Shown here: positions 34,191 to 44,140 of the stretch, piece by piece | How the letters are laid out: each line of letters opens with the position of its first letter | Numbering within the stretch: position 1 is the first letter of the stretch | The notes under the pieces: generated by a model | Database searches by the model: none | Seen by the model: only the letters and a program-made list of their open reading frames with translations | What the model was told of the DNA's origin: nothing | DNA from: Plantago major | Lineage: Eukaryota > Streptophyta > Magnoliopsida > Lamiales > Plantaginaceae | Direction: 5' to 3' | Assembly: GCA_026545765.1 (NCBI GenBank) | Contig: CM048841.1 | Location: 3,899,212 to 3,963,211, forward strand | DNA length: 64,000 nt | Translations under genes and position numbers: made by a program

Positions 34191-35392
34191 TCATTAAATT
34201 ACTATTTTTTTAAAAAAAAAATAGTTAGCAAAATATAGCGACGGATAGATTATCCGCCGCTATTTAGAGACGGATAATTCTATCCGTCTCTAAATGGCGA
34301 CAGAACCTATCCGTCGCTATTTAGCGACGGAATCAACGACGCTCTTTCTGTCGCTATCTTGGACCAATTTGTCGCTATATAGCGACGGATAGGGTCCGTC
34401 ACCCCTTTCCGTCGCTATATAGCGAAATTCTTGTAGTGACAAGACAAGGTAATAACCTAGATCATGCAATTCTAAAAATAATGAAGTAAATAAATCCTTT
34501 CATGAAGTGTGCTGATACGAGAGGACCAATTAAGGATACACTAGTCGCAGTTCATCACCTTGTTATTGCTAGTTCAACCAAATACGGGCTACAAGATCGT
34601 AATCACTACAAAGAGCCTGTCACGAGCTATGCAATCATACGTATATAGCCTAATTAATGATTAAGACACTAACAAGTTCACACCGATATGACAAGATTCA
34701 GTAATCGAAGTAACAACCTGTCACGTACAAACTTAAACAACAATTTAAACAACAATTTACACGATTGATACCTGGATACGTCAGTGACAAATGATCGTCT
34801 GAAAGGAAATATACTTCTATTGCAAGAGAGATTGAATCTCTAGAGTGTTTACAATGCTTGAATTGAAAGAAAATAGATCGACTTAGAAGGTATGAAGATA
34901 TGTTTTAGACTGAATACAAGTGACCTATTTATAGAACCAAGGAAGTAGAAATTTGAAATCATGGGAAAAAACTGCCAGAAATCGTGGTTTGAATATTTCA
35001 ATGTAGAGCTCACCGCGGTCTACAATAATTTCGCAACATTCTTGTAATCTGGACAGCGGTGAGCTTCCGTGTTGATGGAGCTCACCGCAGTGAGCCTCCC
35101 ATCCGGGAAAACTCCCATTTTTTCCACTTCTTCCTATTTTCACTCCCTTTTCTCAACCTCCTTGTCACCTCCTTGGAGTAATAGCCCACTACTTGGCCCT
35201 AGCTTGGATGGGCTTTAATTTGCACATTGGTCATCCATTTTCTTGTCTTTTACCAAAACACACCTAAAAAAGTACAAAAACACACAAAATACCCAAACGT
35301 GAAAATGCACTAATACACTATAAAAAGGCTAAAGGACATAACAAAATACGGTTAAAAAAGACTAAATGAGTCGTTAAAATATCGACTCATCA

Positions 35393-35405
35393 AACTCCCC
35401 AAACC
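35393..35405 (-). other. Polypurine tract of the gag-only element
   Basis: On the minus strand GTTTGGGGAGTTT directly precedes the TGATGAG start of the LTR at 35392. This is the expected plus-strand primer and helps fix the element's orientation. Confidence 0.7.
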
Positions 35406-36016
35406 GAACCTTTGCTCGTCCTCGAGCAAACAAAACTCTAAAAAGGGTCCTAGAAAGAAAAAACACATAGACACGACACAGAAGAGTTCAATCAAGAAGC
35501 TATTGGAACAACTATTGCAAGAGTCAAGCCGAAAACCGATGTAAACTTGTATCCCCTCTAACGTTGGCAAGTAGCTTAGCAAAGATCACAATCTTCCGTT
35601 TCACAAGTAAATAAAACTTCGACTTACCCTTGCAGACCCTCACAAGGATAATATAAGTGCAACTCAAATCTCTCTTCTGGAAGTGTCCAGTAAATAAAGG
35701 TAATCGCTCAAGACTTAACTTAGGAAGGTGAGAACAAACATCACAAAGCTGCCACTAATGTTACATGCTTTTGCACTCAATTCAAACGAATCAGAAAGGA
35801 CTTTTTAGTGAAAGGGTCGAAATCAATACATAGAATAGAAATAGTTGTTGTTCTCGTGCTTTGCTCTTTTTGCACGTATTATTTTCTCTTTTTCTTGTGC
35901 TTTGCTCTTTTTGCACAGATTTTCATATTTTTTCATTTTTTTATCTCAATGTTGCAAGTGTATCCCAATAGGTTGCTCAAGATCCGCACTTTTGTGCTTG
36001 TCGGTTTGGAGTACAC

Positions 36017-36160
36017 TCCATCAACCCTCACAACATACGAGAACTGCCCACGCGCTGGTTTATAGGTAGTATTTGGCATGCAATTTGAGAACACAACCAT
36101 CAACCCTCACATCATACGCACAATCAACCCCGCGTTGGTTTATAGGTAGTATTTGGGAAT
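36017..36160. repeat. Imperfect tandem duplication, 80-89 bp period
   Basis: ATCAACCCTCACA at 36019 recurs at 36108, and GGTTTATAGGTAGTATTTGG at about 36057 recurs at 36137. It lies in the non-coding interior of the gag-only element, where 35406-37212 otherwise shows no supportable gene. Confidence 0.65.
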
Positions 36161-37212
36161 GCCCAACACGATCTCAAATGATCACAAGTGATCCTGAAAA
36201 AACACTTCGATATTTTTTTATTTTTTTTTTTAAGAACGACAGCAAGCAATACAAAACAAGTTTTTAAAATCGACCAAATGCTCAAAATATAGAATGTAGT
36301 AAGCCTGAGTATGAAGTAACAAGTACCCTCCTCCCCAAACCTATTCCTTGGAACGGGTTGGGAATCGAGATAACAAGTCGAAAATGACGTTCGTCATACC
36401 TGTTTTAAAAAGAGTGCACATGTATATGAAGTGGCGCAAGGATTGCCCTTGCTCATCCTACTAGAATCACACATTTGTCGGTACAATATTTTTTCATTGG
36501 CTCAATAAGGCTTCTCACCGGCTTTTGACTTCTAGAATAGGAAGACTTTCTATTTACAAGTGAAACGGACTAAAGTGATTTTTGAAAATTCCTTAATACT
36601 ATTTAAAGGCCATCAAAGATCACATCAATAAAAGGCTTATCTAATGCAATAGATAACCGACTTGTCAAAAGAACTCAAACTCGACACACAAAAATTTTTG
36701 AAATAGACCAAAAAATTAGGTCAAAAGACGACTGACACAAGACTACGCAAAAGTGGCTAACATACCACTCCACATAATCACAAAGGTGGCTAACATACCA
36801 CTGAACACCACCAAACTAAAAAAATAGAGAAACAAAGAAACACATATACTGCGTAAATAGTTTATACCGAGGCATTTAATCAAAAGAACATACAACTTCC
36901 CTCCCCAAACCTATTCAATAGCTAGACCCTAGCATAAAGAATAAATAAAAGGACAAAGTTGTAGAGTTACCGCCCGTAGTATGCCTCGGTCGGCATGATC
37001 AATGGTTGGAGGGCGGACCTTAGGGTCCGGAAGATGATCCTCCACCAAAATATTGCTGCCATATGTTCTCCCCTCTCTTCAAACCTGAACCTCCGGGTTG
37101 CCTCCCAGGAAGCGCCTTTTCTTATAGTCGTTGGCTCGACTGTTGTAGATTGCCGTTATCCGTTCTCATACGGGAACGAATTTTGAGCAGGCGTCGAGCC
37201 TACTTGGAGCTT

Positions 37213-37593
37213 CTAGTGAATACCTTCTGCTCCATTGTGTGTTGATCCCACAATACTCATGTAATCCTGCAAACGAGTATGTAGAGAGTTAATATGTTCA
37301 AATTTAAGCACATAACACTCATAAACAGGAAACAAAGAAAATGGGTAGAAAGGATCAACAAAACTCCCCTCGGGTAACGACATATGTGTTGTGTCGGGGT
37401 GATGAGGCACATGGCTCTCTATGGGCTCTAGTTGGATGGAAGTGCTTTTTAAATCCGGGGTATCCATGCCTCCATCATCAAACAAGGAAGAAGTATCTTT
37501 ATCTAGCGTAGTAATGAAATCTGACGTCTCTTCTTCCATCATTTCAGACTCAACTAGTTCCCTTCGAAGCAGACACGTTGGCATGAACCCCAT
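37213..37593 (-). CDS. Unknown ORF downstream of gag in the non-autonomous element
   Basis: An ATG at about 37593, just after the gag-like stop and in a different frame, opens MGFMPTCLLRRELVESEMME, with 126 codons to 37213. The product is acidic (EEETSDFITTLDKDTSSLFD) with no domain I recognise. The abrupt frame change right after the gag stop could be a frameshift in one longer protein or a second cistron. Low-complexity acidic content argues for a linker or tail and not an enzyme. Confidence 0.4.
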   Translation of the reverse strand: MGFMPTCLLRRELVESEMMEEETSDFITTLDKDTSSLFDDGGMDTPDLKSTSIQLEPIESHVPHHPDTTHMSLPEGSFVDPFYPFSLFPVYECYVLKFEHINSLHTRLQDYMSIVGSTHNGAEGIH

Positions 37594-37603
37594 GGAATGC
37601 AAC

Positions 37604-37921
37604 CTAGACTAGATAAGCAGTCAGTTCAAATAACTCTCTTGGCTGATCTTGATCCACACCCTCAATGTAACCACCGGCAATAACATCCACTATCTTCCTA
37701 TTTTCCCCTCTCAACGCCTTGCAGAAATAGAACATCATGCACTCCTCCGACAAGTCATGATCCGACCTCTCCAGCTCAAATTCCAAATACATGTACCAAG
37801 CATCATGGAATTTTTCATCCTCTCCTTGCTCGAAATGAAAGAGATTCCTCTTGGCAATGAAATATCTCTCGCTGTGCCCATATTCTCCATTGTCACACAC
37901 TTCGCAATAAGAGTCATCCAT
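37604..37921 (-). CDS. Short gag-like protein of the non-autonomous LTR element
   Basis: 105 codons from ATG at 37921 to TAG at 37604. MDDSYCEVCDNGEYGHSERY begins with a CxxC and a following H-S-E-R segment resembling a small zinc motif. The central FHDAWYMYLEFELERSDHDL, then FYFCKALRGENRKIVDVIAG matches the pattern of plant Gypsy (Athila/Tat-type) gag: a DAW motif, a fixed gap, F(Y/F)xxL and then (I/V)D(A/V)xAGG. It is much shorter than a full gag and lacks pol. It is open in this copy. The element-sense 5' LTR is 276 bp upstream. Confidence 0.6.
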   Translation of the reverse strand: MDDSYCEVCDNGEYGHSERYFIAKRNLFHFEQGEDEKFHDAWYMYLEFELERSDHDLSEECMMFYFCKALRGENRKIVDVIAGGYIEGVDQDQPRELFELTAYLV

Positions 37922-38172
37922 ATTACCCTACACACACAAAAACAAGACACCAGAAGTAGTTCCGCCAAAATAATTGAAAATAAAAAAGACATCAAAAATA
38001 AAAAATCTAACTAATAAACAAAAATCACAAAAACAAACACAAGGATTCAAAAAATAATTTTTTTTGGGTTTTAAAGATTTTTTGATTTTTTCATTTGTTT
38101 TTTTTTTTTTCTCAAATAAAAAGATACCAACTATCTCAATCGATCCTACTAAAAAAGAACGTAGGAATCAAT

Positions 38173-38190
38173 TCCCCGACAGCGGCGCCA
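38173..38190 (-). other. Primer binding site of the gag-only element
   Basis: On the minus strand the sequence reads TGGCGCCGCTGTCGGGGA, six bases from the LTR edge at 38197. TGGCGCC-type sites are typical of plant Gypsy elements. It proves the element runs on the minus strand. Confidence 0.85.
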
Positions 38191-38196
38191 AATTTC

Positions 38197-39229
38197 TGAT
38201 GTGCTCAGAAATTACTACTTATATTAACACAAGTAGAAAAAGCGATTGTTATAGACAGACAAGGATTTTAACCACATGGTTGTTCTCTCAAGGAATTGAT
38301 TAAGCTAATTCTATAGAATAGACTCGCTTGTGTTGGTTGTAAACATATAGTGTGGATTGTGATACTTCAACTCTAGAATAAAATCTAACAATCACAAGAG
38401 AAGGTAATAATCTAGATCATGCAATTCTACAAACAATGAAGTAAATAAATCCTTTCATGAAGTGTGCTGATACGAGAGGACAAATTAAGGGTACACTAGT
38501 CGCAATTCATCATCTTGCTATTGCCAGTTCAATCAAATACGGGCTACAAGTACGTAATCACTACAAAGAGCCTGTCACGAGCTATGCAATCAAACGAATA
38601 TAACCTAATTAATGATTAAGACACTACAAGTTCACACCGATATGGCAAGATTTAGTAATTGAAGTAACAACCTGTCACGTACAAACTTAAACAACAATTT
38701 GCACGATTGATACCTGGATACGTCAGTGACAAGAGATCGTGTGAAAGGAAATATACTTGAAATCATGGGGAAAAACTGCCAGAAATTGTGGTTTGAATAT
38801 TTCACTTTAGAGCTCACCGCGGTGAGCCTCTGGTTTCACTGTAGCTCGCGGTCTACAATAATTTCGCAACATTCTTGTAATCTGGACCGCGGTGAGCTTC
38901 CGTGTTGATGGAGCTCACCGCGGTGAGCCTCCGATCCGGGGAAACTTCCATTTTTTCCACTTCTTCCTATTTTCACTCCCTTTTCTCAACCTCCTTGGAG
39001 TAATGGCCCAATACTTGGCCTTAGTGTGCTCTAGAAGCTTGGATGGGCTTTAATTTGCACATTGGTCCTCCATCTTCTTGGCCTTCACCTAATAACACCT
39101 AAAAAAAGTACAAAAATACACAAAATACCCAAACGTAAAAATGCACTAAAACACTATAAAAAATGCTAAAGGACATAACAAAATACAGTTAAAAAAGACT
39201 AATTGAGTCGTTAAAATATCGACTCATCA
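38197..39229 (-). repeat. 5' LTR (element sense) of the gag-only element, 1033 bp
   Basis: TGATG...CATCA termini, with flank ATAGA. It aligns with the other LTR but lacks about 140-150 bp, including the TATA-like box (junction near 38758). It has about 30 extra bases carrying a second GCTCACCGCGGTGAGC palindrome. It preserves the uninterrupted CACTA target site (TAACAATCACAAGAGAAGG, about 38387-38405). Confidence 0.85.
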
Positions 39230-39234
39230 ATAGA

Positions 39235-39985
39235 TAAGAAAAATACTTGATATAACACGTTTGGTCCATTTTAACCGATAAATAGTGATTTTTAACGCTC
39301 TATGTTGAGCATCCCTTATGTTGTTTTCTTCAATGATTTGATTTCCATCTTGGGGTTGATTCCTCTGATTATTGACTGAGCATGCTTCACCGGACTTCTA
39401 GGACCATGAGCTATGGATGGCGTGTTTTGGAAATTTTGGGAAAAGACGGATTTGATTTTGATTTGATCATCGATTTCGTTTCTTATCTTAGTTTTTCTAA
39501 TGATTTAGATACTGTAAATGAAAGTACACTTCATGACGAACCTTCACAGTGTAATTTTACTAAGTACCTTCTCAATTAACTTGTGTCCAAAATCGAAATT
39601 GAAAATTATTAATACATGAAATGGAGAGTACGAAAATAAAGATTTATTTTTAATTGAGTTAGGACTGAGTTAAAGCTTAACATTATTAAACATTGATTAA
39701 AACCGCAAGACAAAGCCAAGACTGGACACAAAATGTAACAAAATAAAGGTGGATGATTTTAAGCAATGTCAAACAAAATGTAAGATTTTATTGAATTGTT
39801 AGTGAGGAATATATATGCATCCGCATATTTTGGAATTCTACTTAGAGTTGTTTCAACTCAATTGCAATTGAACTTCATGAACAAATCGTTTTGACTTTCA
39901 ATCGTCATTGTTCAACAACAACTGAGTTACCATCACGTTTACAAACATACTTGAGTATAAAATATAAAAAAACTTAAATGCAGTT
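39235..39985. other. AT-rich spacer
   Basis: No supportable gene. The short plus-strand frame at 39382-39579 has no domain. Confidence 0.4.
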
Positions 39986-39995
39986 TAGTTACTAT

Positions 39996-40672
39996 GGGCT
40001 TTTTACCGTCAGTCAAGGTGTCGCCCTGACTAATGTCAGTCACCTATTTTGATCCATTAGATTAAAATTTTAACGGTGGAGATCGAATAATCTGTTACCT
40101 TTCGCACTAAGTGTTGCCATGGGGTGTCGCTCGTGTCGCACAAGGTGTTGCGCTACGTGTTGCTCCAACCGCATACGTCGCTTTAAATTATTTAAATATA
40201 TTTTTTAAAAAATATTTTTACTCTAACCAGAAGCCGCCACGAAAGCTTGATCGGAGCTTCCGCCATGGATCAAGACTCACGCCATATATGGATGGTGAAG
40301 CTTCTGCCATGGAAGCTCCCTTTTTTTTTTTTTTGGAGCTTCCGCCATGGAAAAAAAACTGATCAGCTTTCCGCCATGGAAACTCCAGTAGTAATTTTGG
40401 TGGTGGTGTGCGGTATTGGTGGTGGGGAAGAAGATGGTGGGTGGTAGTGGTGGTGGGGATTGGGGAAGGAGATTTAAAATTTTAATAAATAAAATTTTTG
40501 GAAGAAGTTAATAGTTTTTAAAAAAAATAAAAATAGCGGTTGAAGACGATACAGAGGAATGGTTGAGGCGTCTGAAGCAGTTTAGGCGATCTCGAACAAC
40601 GGACACGTGTCGAGATGTCGATCGTTGGTAACAATAGTCAGGGCGACACCTTGACTGGCGGTAGAAAACTTG
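39996..40672. mobile_element. 677-bp non-autonomous MULE-type element, 10-bp target duplication
   Basis: TAGTTACTAT flanks the element at 39986-39995 and 40673-40682. The ends are inverted repeats of about 40 bp, both containing AGTCAAGGTGTCGCCCTGAC (left at about 40011, right on the opposite strand at about 40638-40657). The interior has several CTTCCGCCATGG/CCATGGAAGCTCC inverted phrases around a poly-T tract and no coding capacity. A 9-10 bp duplication with long ends places it with Mutator-like elements. Confidence 0.8.
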
Positions 40673-40682
40673 TAGTTACTAT

Positions 40683-43600
40683 TCACGTTTTTAAAATTCT
40701 AATTAGTTGCTAATCACATTTCAAAAATCCAGATGATTGTGGTAATCCCTCAATTCCGAAAAAAAAAAATTCATATATTAAAGTTAGTGTGTAATTTTAT
40801 GTGAGAACTTAAAATAAATTATGAAAGACAAACTGTTGACAAAAAATATACTTTTCGTGGGAAAACATATAATTTGTGTGTCTATAATTTGTTCGTTGTA
40901 ATTTATGATCTTTTATAGTAACGTGTGAAGTTATGTTGAGTAATGTTTGAAATCGATATTGAAAAAGTAAATGGTGGGAGTATAAGGAGGATTTTTCTTC
41001 CTCTTCCCGTTTGGGGACAGTACGGACATAGAGAGGCATGGAGAAACCGAGTTGGTATGTGGGTCATGTGGTCGGTTGGTGGTTGGGACCCACCTGCTGA
41101 TTTAGAGGGGATGGACAATCCAAGTTTCCAAATTCCAACACCAAGAGCCACTATTGCTCCACGTAGCTAACCGTTCAACTTTTATTGGCATACCGCGATA
41201 GTTGTCCAATTTTAACATTTTGAACATTCTAGTAAATGTGACACGCTGTACCCGCGTACACATCTCATATGCGTACATAAATTAAAAGAACCTACTTCCT
41301 GTATTATATTTATTGTTAAAATATATGAACAATATTTTATCTTTAGTCATCAAGTATTATTTTTCTTTTTCCATGTCTCTACAGTTCTAGTATGTCGTAA
41401 ATTTGGAAAATCATAGATGCAGGGAAATAGATAAATTAGAAAAATAATCCATGAGAAATGAGAAGGGGGTTTATTTTTTCTTATCGCCAAAGGATAAAGA
41501 ATGAGATGTAAACAACATCTTTAGTAAAATGCTTATTAAGGGTATAATTGTCAAATGAAAATTTGGTATCACAACTGTCACTTGTGATACAAAAACCATA
41601 TCTTTTTAGAGTAGTATAGATTATTAGAATTGTCCACTTTTATTTTATTATCATTTGAGAAAATAATATATAATTTTATATCCCCACTTTCAATAAAATT
41701 ATAAAGAAATTTAAATAATCAAAAGAACTACTATTAAAGTTAAAAAGTACTAGTAATATTAATATGTACTCCATCCGTCCCAGATCAAATGTCCTATTTT
41801 AATATTTTTAAACTTTAACTGCGATTTAATTTTGAACCGTAGATGTAAAATGTTTAATTAAATTATCTAATGAACTTCACTTCCAAAATTTTATTTATAT
41901 AATTTATTTGGCTTAAAAATTTTCTTTTAACTTAAGATTTTAACTCTATAGTCTATACCAAACACTCCATTATATGCTTTAGTAGGAATGCTCATTTTTC
42001 ATACTTCAACATATTCAACACAGATGTAATTAAATAAATTTCTATTATCCCGATAACATATTTAGAGAACGATGTATATTGCTAAGAAAATCAAACATGT
42101 TATTAATTAAAATGTCTAAGTTGTAAATTTTAATATTTTCACAAAACAAACAGATAAACAAAAAGCATTTTATCAATAACATAGATGATTTGATTAATAA
42201 CATAAATAATTTTCTTAATAATATATGTCGGTCTCTATCTAATATTTTTGGAGACGGTATTTCAGGAGACTTAACATGGAGACTAAATCATTAAAGTGGT
42301 GTTTGGCTAAAACCCGACTAATTCAGATGTCTTTATCATCCTATTCGACTAGCGACTTTAATTTAGTAGGAACAATATTTGTTTTTAATCCAACTACTAT
42401 TTACAACTCAAATAAATTTTCTCTCCCTACTTGCTTATTTCCTCTCAATTATTTTTTTCATTTATTATAACAATTTTAAACAAATCAAATAATTTAAAAA
42501 CAAATCAAATAATTTTAAAATCTTGCATACAACTCTATAATTTTTTTACTATATCTCAAAATATTTTTCACGACTCAATTAAAATTTAATTATATTCATA
42601 TGTTAAAACTCGATTAAATATGATGGGGTTTAATACTTACACAAACATCCAATAAAAGTTTAATTATTTGATTTTGAATGTACATATTTAGAAAATGAAA
42701 ATGGGAAGTAAAATGGGCAGGACAAAGACAAGTGAGAGATAGTTGCAGTATGCTGATGTGATTGATTTGCACATACTTGTCATAGGCCTATAGGTGGGGG
42801 TACAATTTTACTAGCTATTCCCATAAGGGACCATTGCCGGTTTATTAGGTTATATCACTATATCTATAGGAAATCATTAATCCATATATTCAAAATATAA
42901 CTTTACATTTGACTTTGCACCATCTTTAAGAAGTTCGATTAACACATGGTTTATATACAAAAATTAGTCATTGGGTGTTTCAATTCAAACAATGGGAAAT
43001 TTGTAACAATGACGGGTTTGTTTATCAAAATTAGATTATAAGCTAGCTGATTGGATAGTTAATTTTTGTAAAAGTGTTTGGTAAATCAATTAGCTGATAA
43101 GCTAGCTGATTTGCTAAATATGATATGTAAAAACAAATCAACTAACTTATTTTTCTGATAAAGTTTTCGAATGTTTTATCGGATCACCAATTTTATCGCC
43201 ATCGCTAGGCTCACGTAATGTTTTATTATAAAAAAGTTTCATCGAAATTGAGCTAACTAATAAACATAGCCGACATAAAACAATAATGAACCAAAATGAA
43301 CAAGCCTACATCCACGAAGATCAACCAACAAACTCTATGGGTATTTAGGTTACAATTATGACGTAACAAGACCAATCCCACATAAAATATCCAAGACCAA
43401 CATAATACTTGTTGAATAATCTATTCGTCGAAGTATGATCTCTAACTCATATTAATCTTAATTCTACAAGCTAAATCGACTATGAGAGATATCGACTAAC
43501 TTTGTTGATGATATGATATGATCTATGTAATAATGGGGAAGAAAAAAATTCCAATGGACTTCACCAATCACAGTTCAGTCCATCATTTGGTCGTTTTGCA

Positions 43601-44140
43601 AATTAGACACCAAAGTCTTAATCAAGCATCTGTTTATGTAAATATTTTTGAGCTATTCTATGGAGTAGTTTTCCCCTTTTCACAGAGTAAAGTGTAAAAC
43701 AAACCAAAAAAGGCTCCATTTAACAGTACTACCAGTACCAGTCGAGGAAAAAGAACAAAACTTCAGCAAAAGTAAAGATAGAAAAAATCACAGAGGAAGC
43801 TCACATATAAATATAACCATGTATCATGTATATACTGTTGAAATCTTCAGCACTCAGGCAACAATTTAATCTATTCGATTAGATGCACATATGCTTATTA
43901 TCCATGAATTGAACTCCGCAAGGCAAGGCCAAGACACACCAACATAACGAACACAAATTAACGATGAGCAGCACTTCGCCTAGACTACCCTAATTAAATA
44001 TCGTTTATCAAGTTTTGTTACAAGCTCTTCTGCCAAAGGCCTTTTCTAAAATAGGATAAAACTACTTGAAAACCAACAATCAGATTATGGGTCTTGCTAC
44101 AAACAAAACTGTTTCTGCCAACAGATGATTAAACATTTGC
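40683..44140. other. Intergenic DNA with MITE fragments
   Basis: About 3.4 kb without a supportable gene. A partial Stowaway-type end (TACTCCATCCGTCCCAGATC) is at 41766 with no matching right end. A diverged copy of the AAGTCTC...GAGACTT MITE lies at about 42110-42275. Repeated AAGCTAGCTGATT phrases near 43030-43110 look like another MITE arm. The bL25 3' UTR would lie just left of 44141. Confidence 0.45.

Larger units (their letters stand above)
29938..34438 (-). mobile_element. CACTA (En/Spm) transposon, 4501 bp, internally deleted
   Basis: Ends are CACTACAAAAAAC on the left and CTTGTAGTG on the right, true CACTA termini. Flanking triplets are TCA (29935-29937) and ACA (34439-34441), an imperfect 3-bp duplication. 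Both ends carry sub-terminal arrays of the TAGCGACGGATA motif in both orientations. On the minus strand are the remains of a TNP2-type transposase C-terminus (33391-32740), then a Transposase_24-type accessory gene (32367-30577). The transposase catalytic region is absent, so it is not autonomous. The sister LTR shows the uninterrupted site at about 38391-38396. Confidence 0.9.
29735..35392 (-). repeat. 3' LTR (element sense) of the gag-only element, interrupted by CACTA
   Basis: The outer part 29735-29937 and inner part 34439-35392 together equal one LTR of about 1157 bp. In element sense it starts TGATGAGTCG at 35392 and ends at 29735, where TGCGCTC follows a mutated end. It keeps a TATA-like CTATAAATAG on the minus strand (about 34927-34936) that the other LTR has lost. 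It contains two diverged copies of the GCTCACCGCGGTGAGC palindrome. Confidence 0.82.
29735..39229 (-). mobile_element. Gag-only (TR-GAG/LARD-like) Gypsy-type LTR element, minus strand, split by a CACTA insertion
   Basis: Two LTRs (29735-35392 including a 4501-bp insertion, and 38197-39229) are flanked by the 5-bp duplication ATAGA at 29730-29734 and 39230-39234. A Gypsy-type primer binding site (TGGCGCC on the minus strand, 38173-38190) adjoins the right LTR and a purine tract adjoins the left LTR, so the element reads right to left. The internal region is only 2.8 kb. It encodes a short gag-like ORF and a second unknown ORF. There is no protease, reverse transcriptase or integrase, so it must have moved with enzymes supplied by a relative. 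Confidence 0.85.

Noticed and set aside
40111..40447. ORFs in the 677-bp MULE-type element
   Set aside because: They are translations of inverted GCTTCCGCCATGG repeats and a poly-T tract, with no domain.
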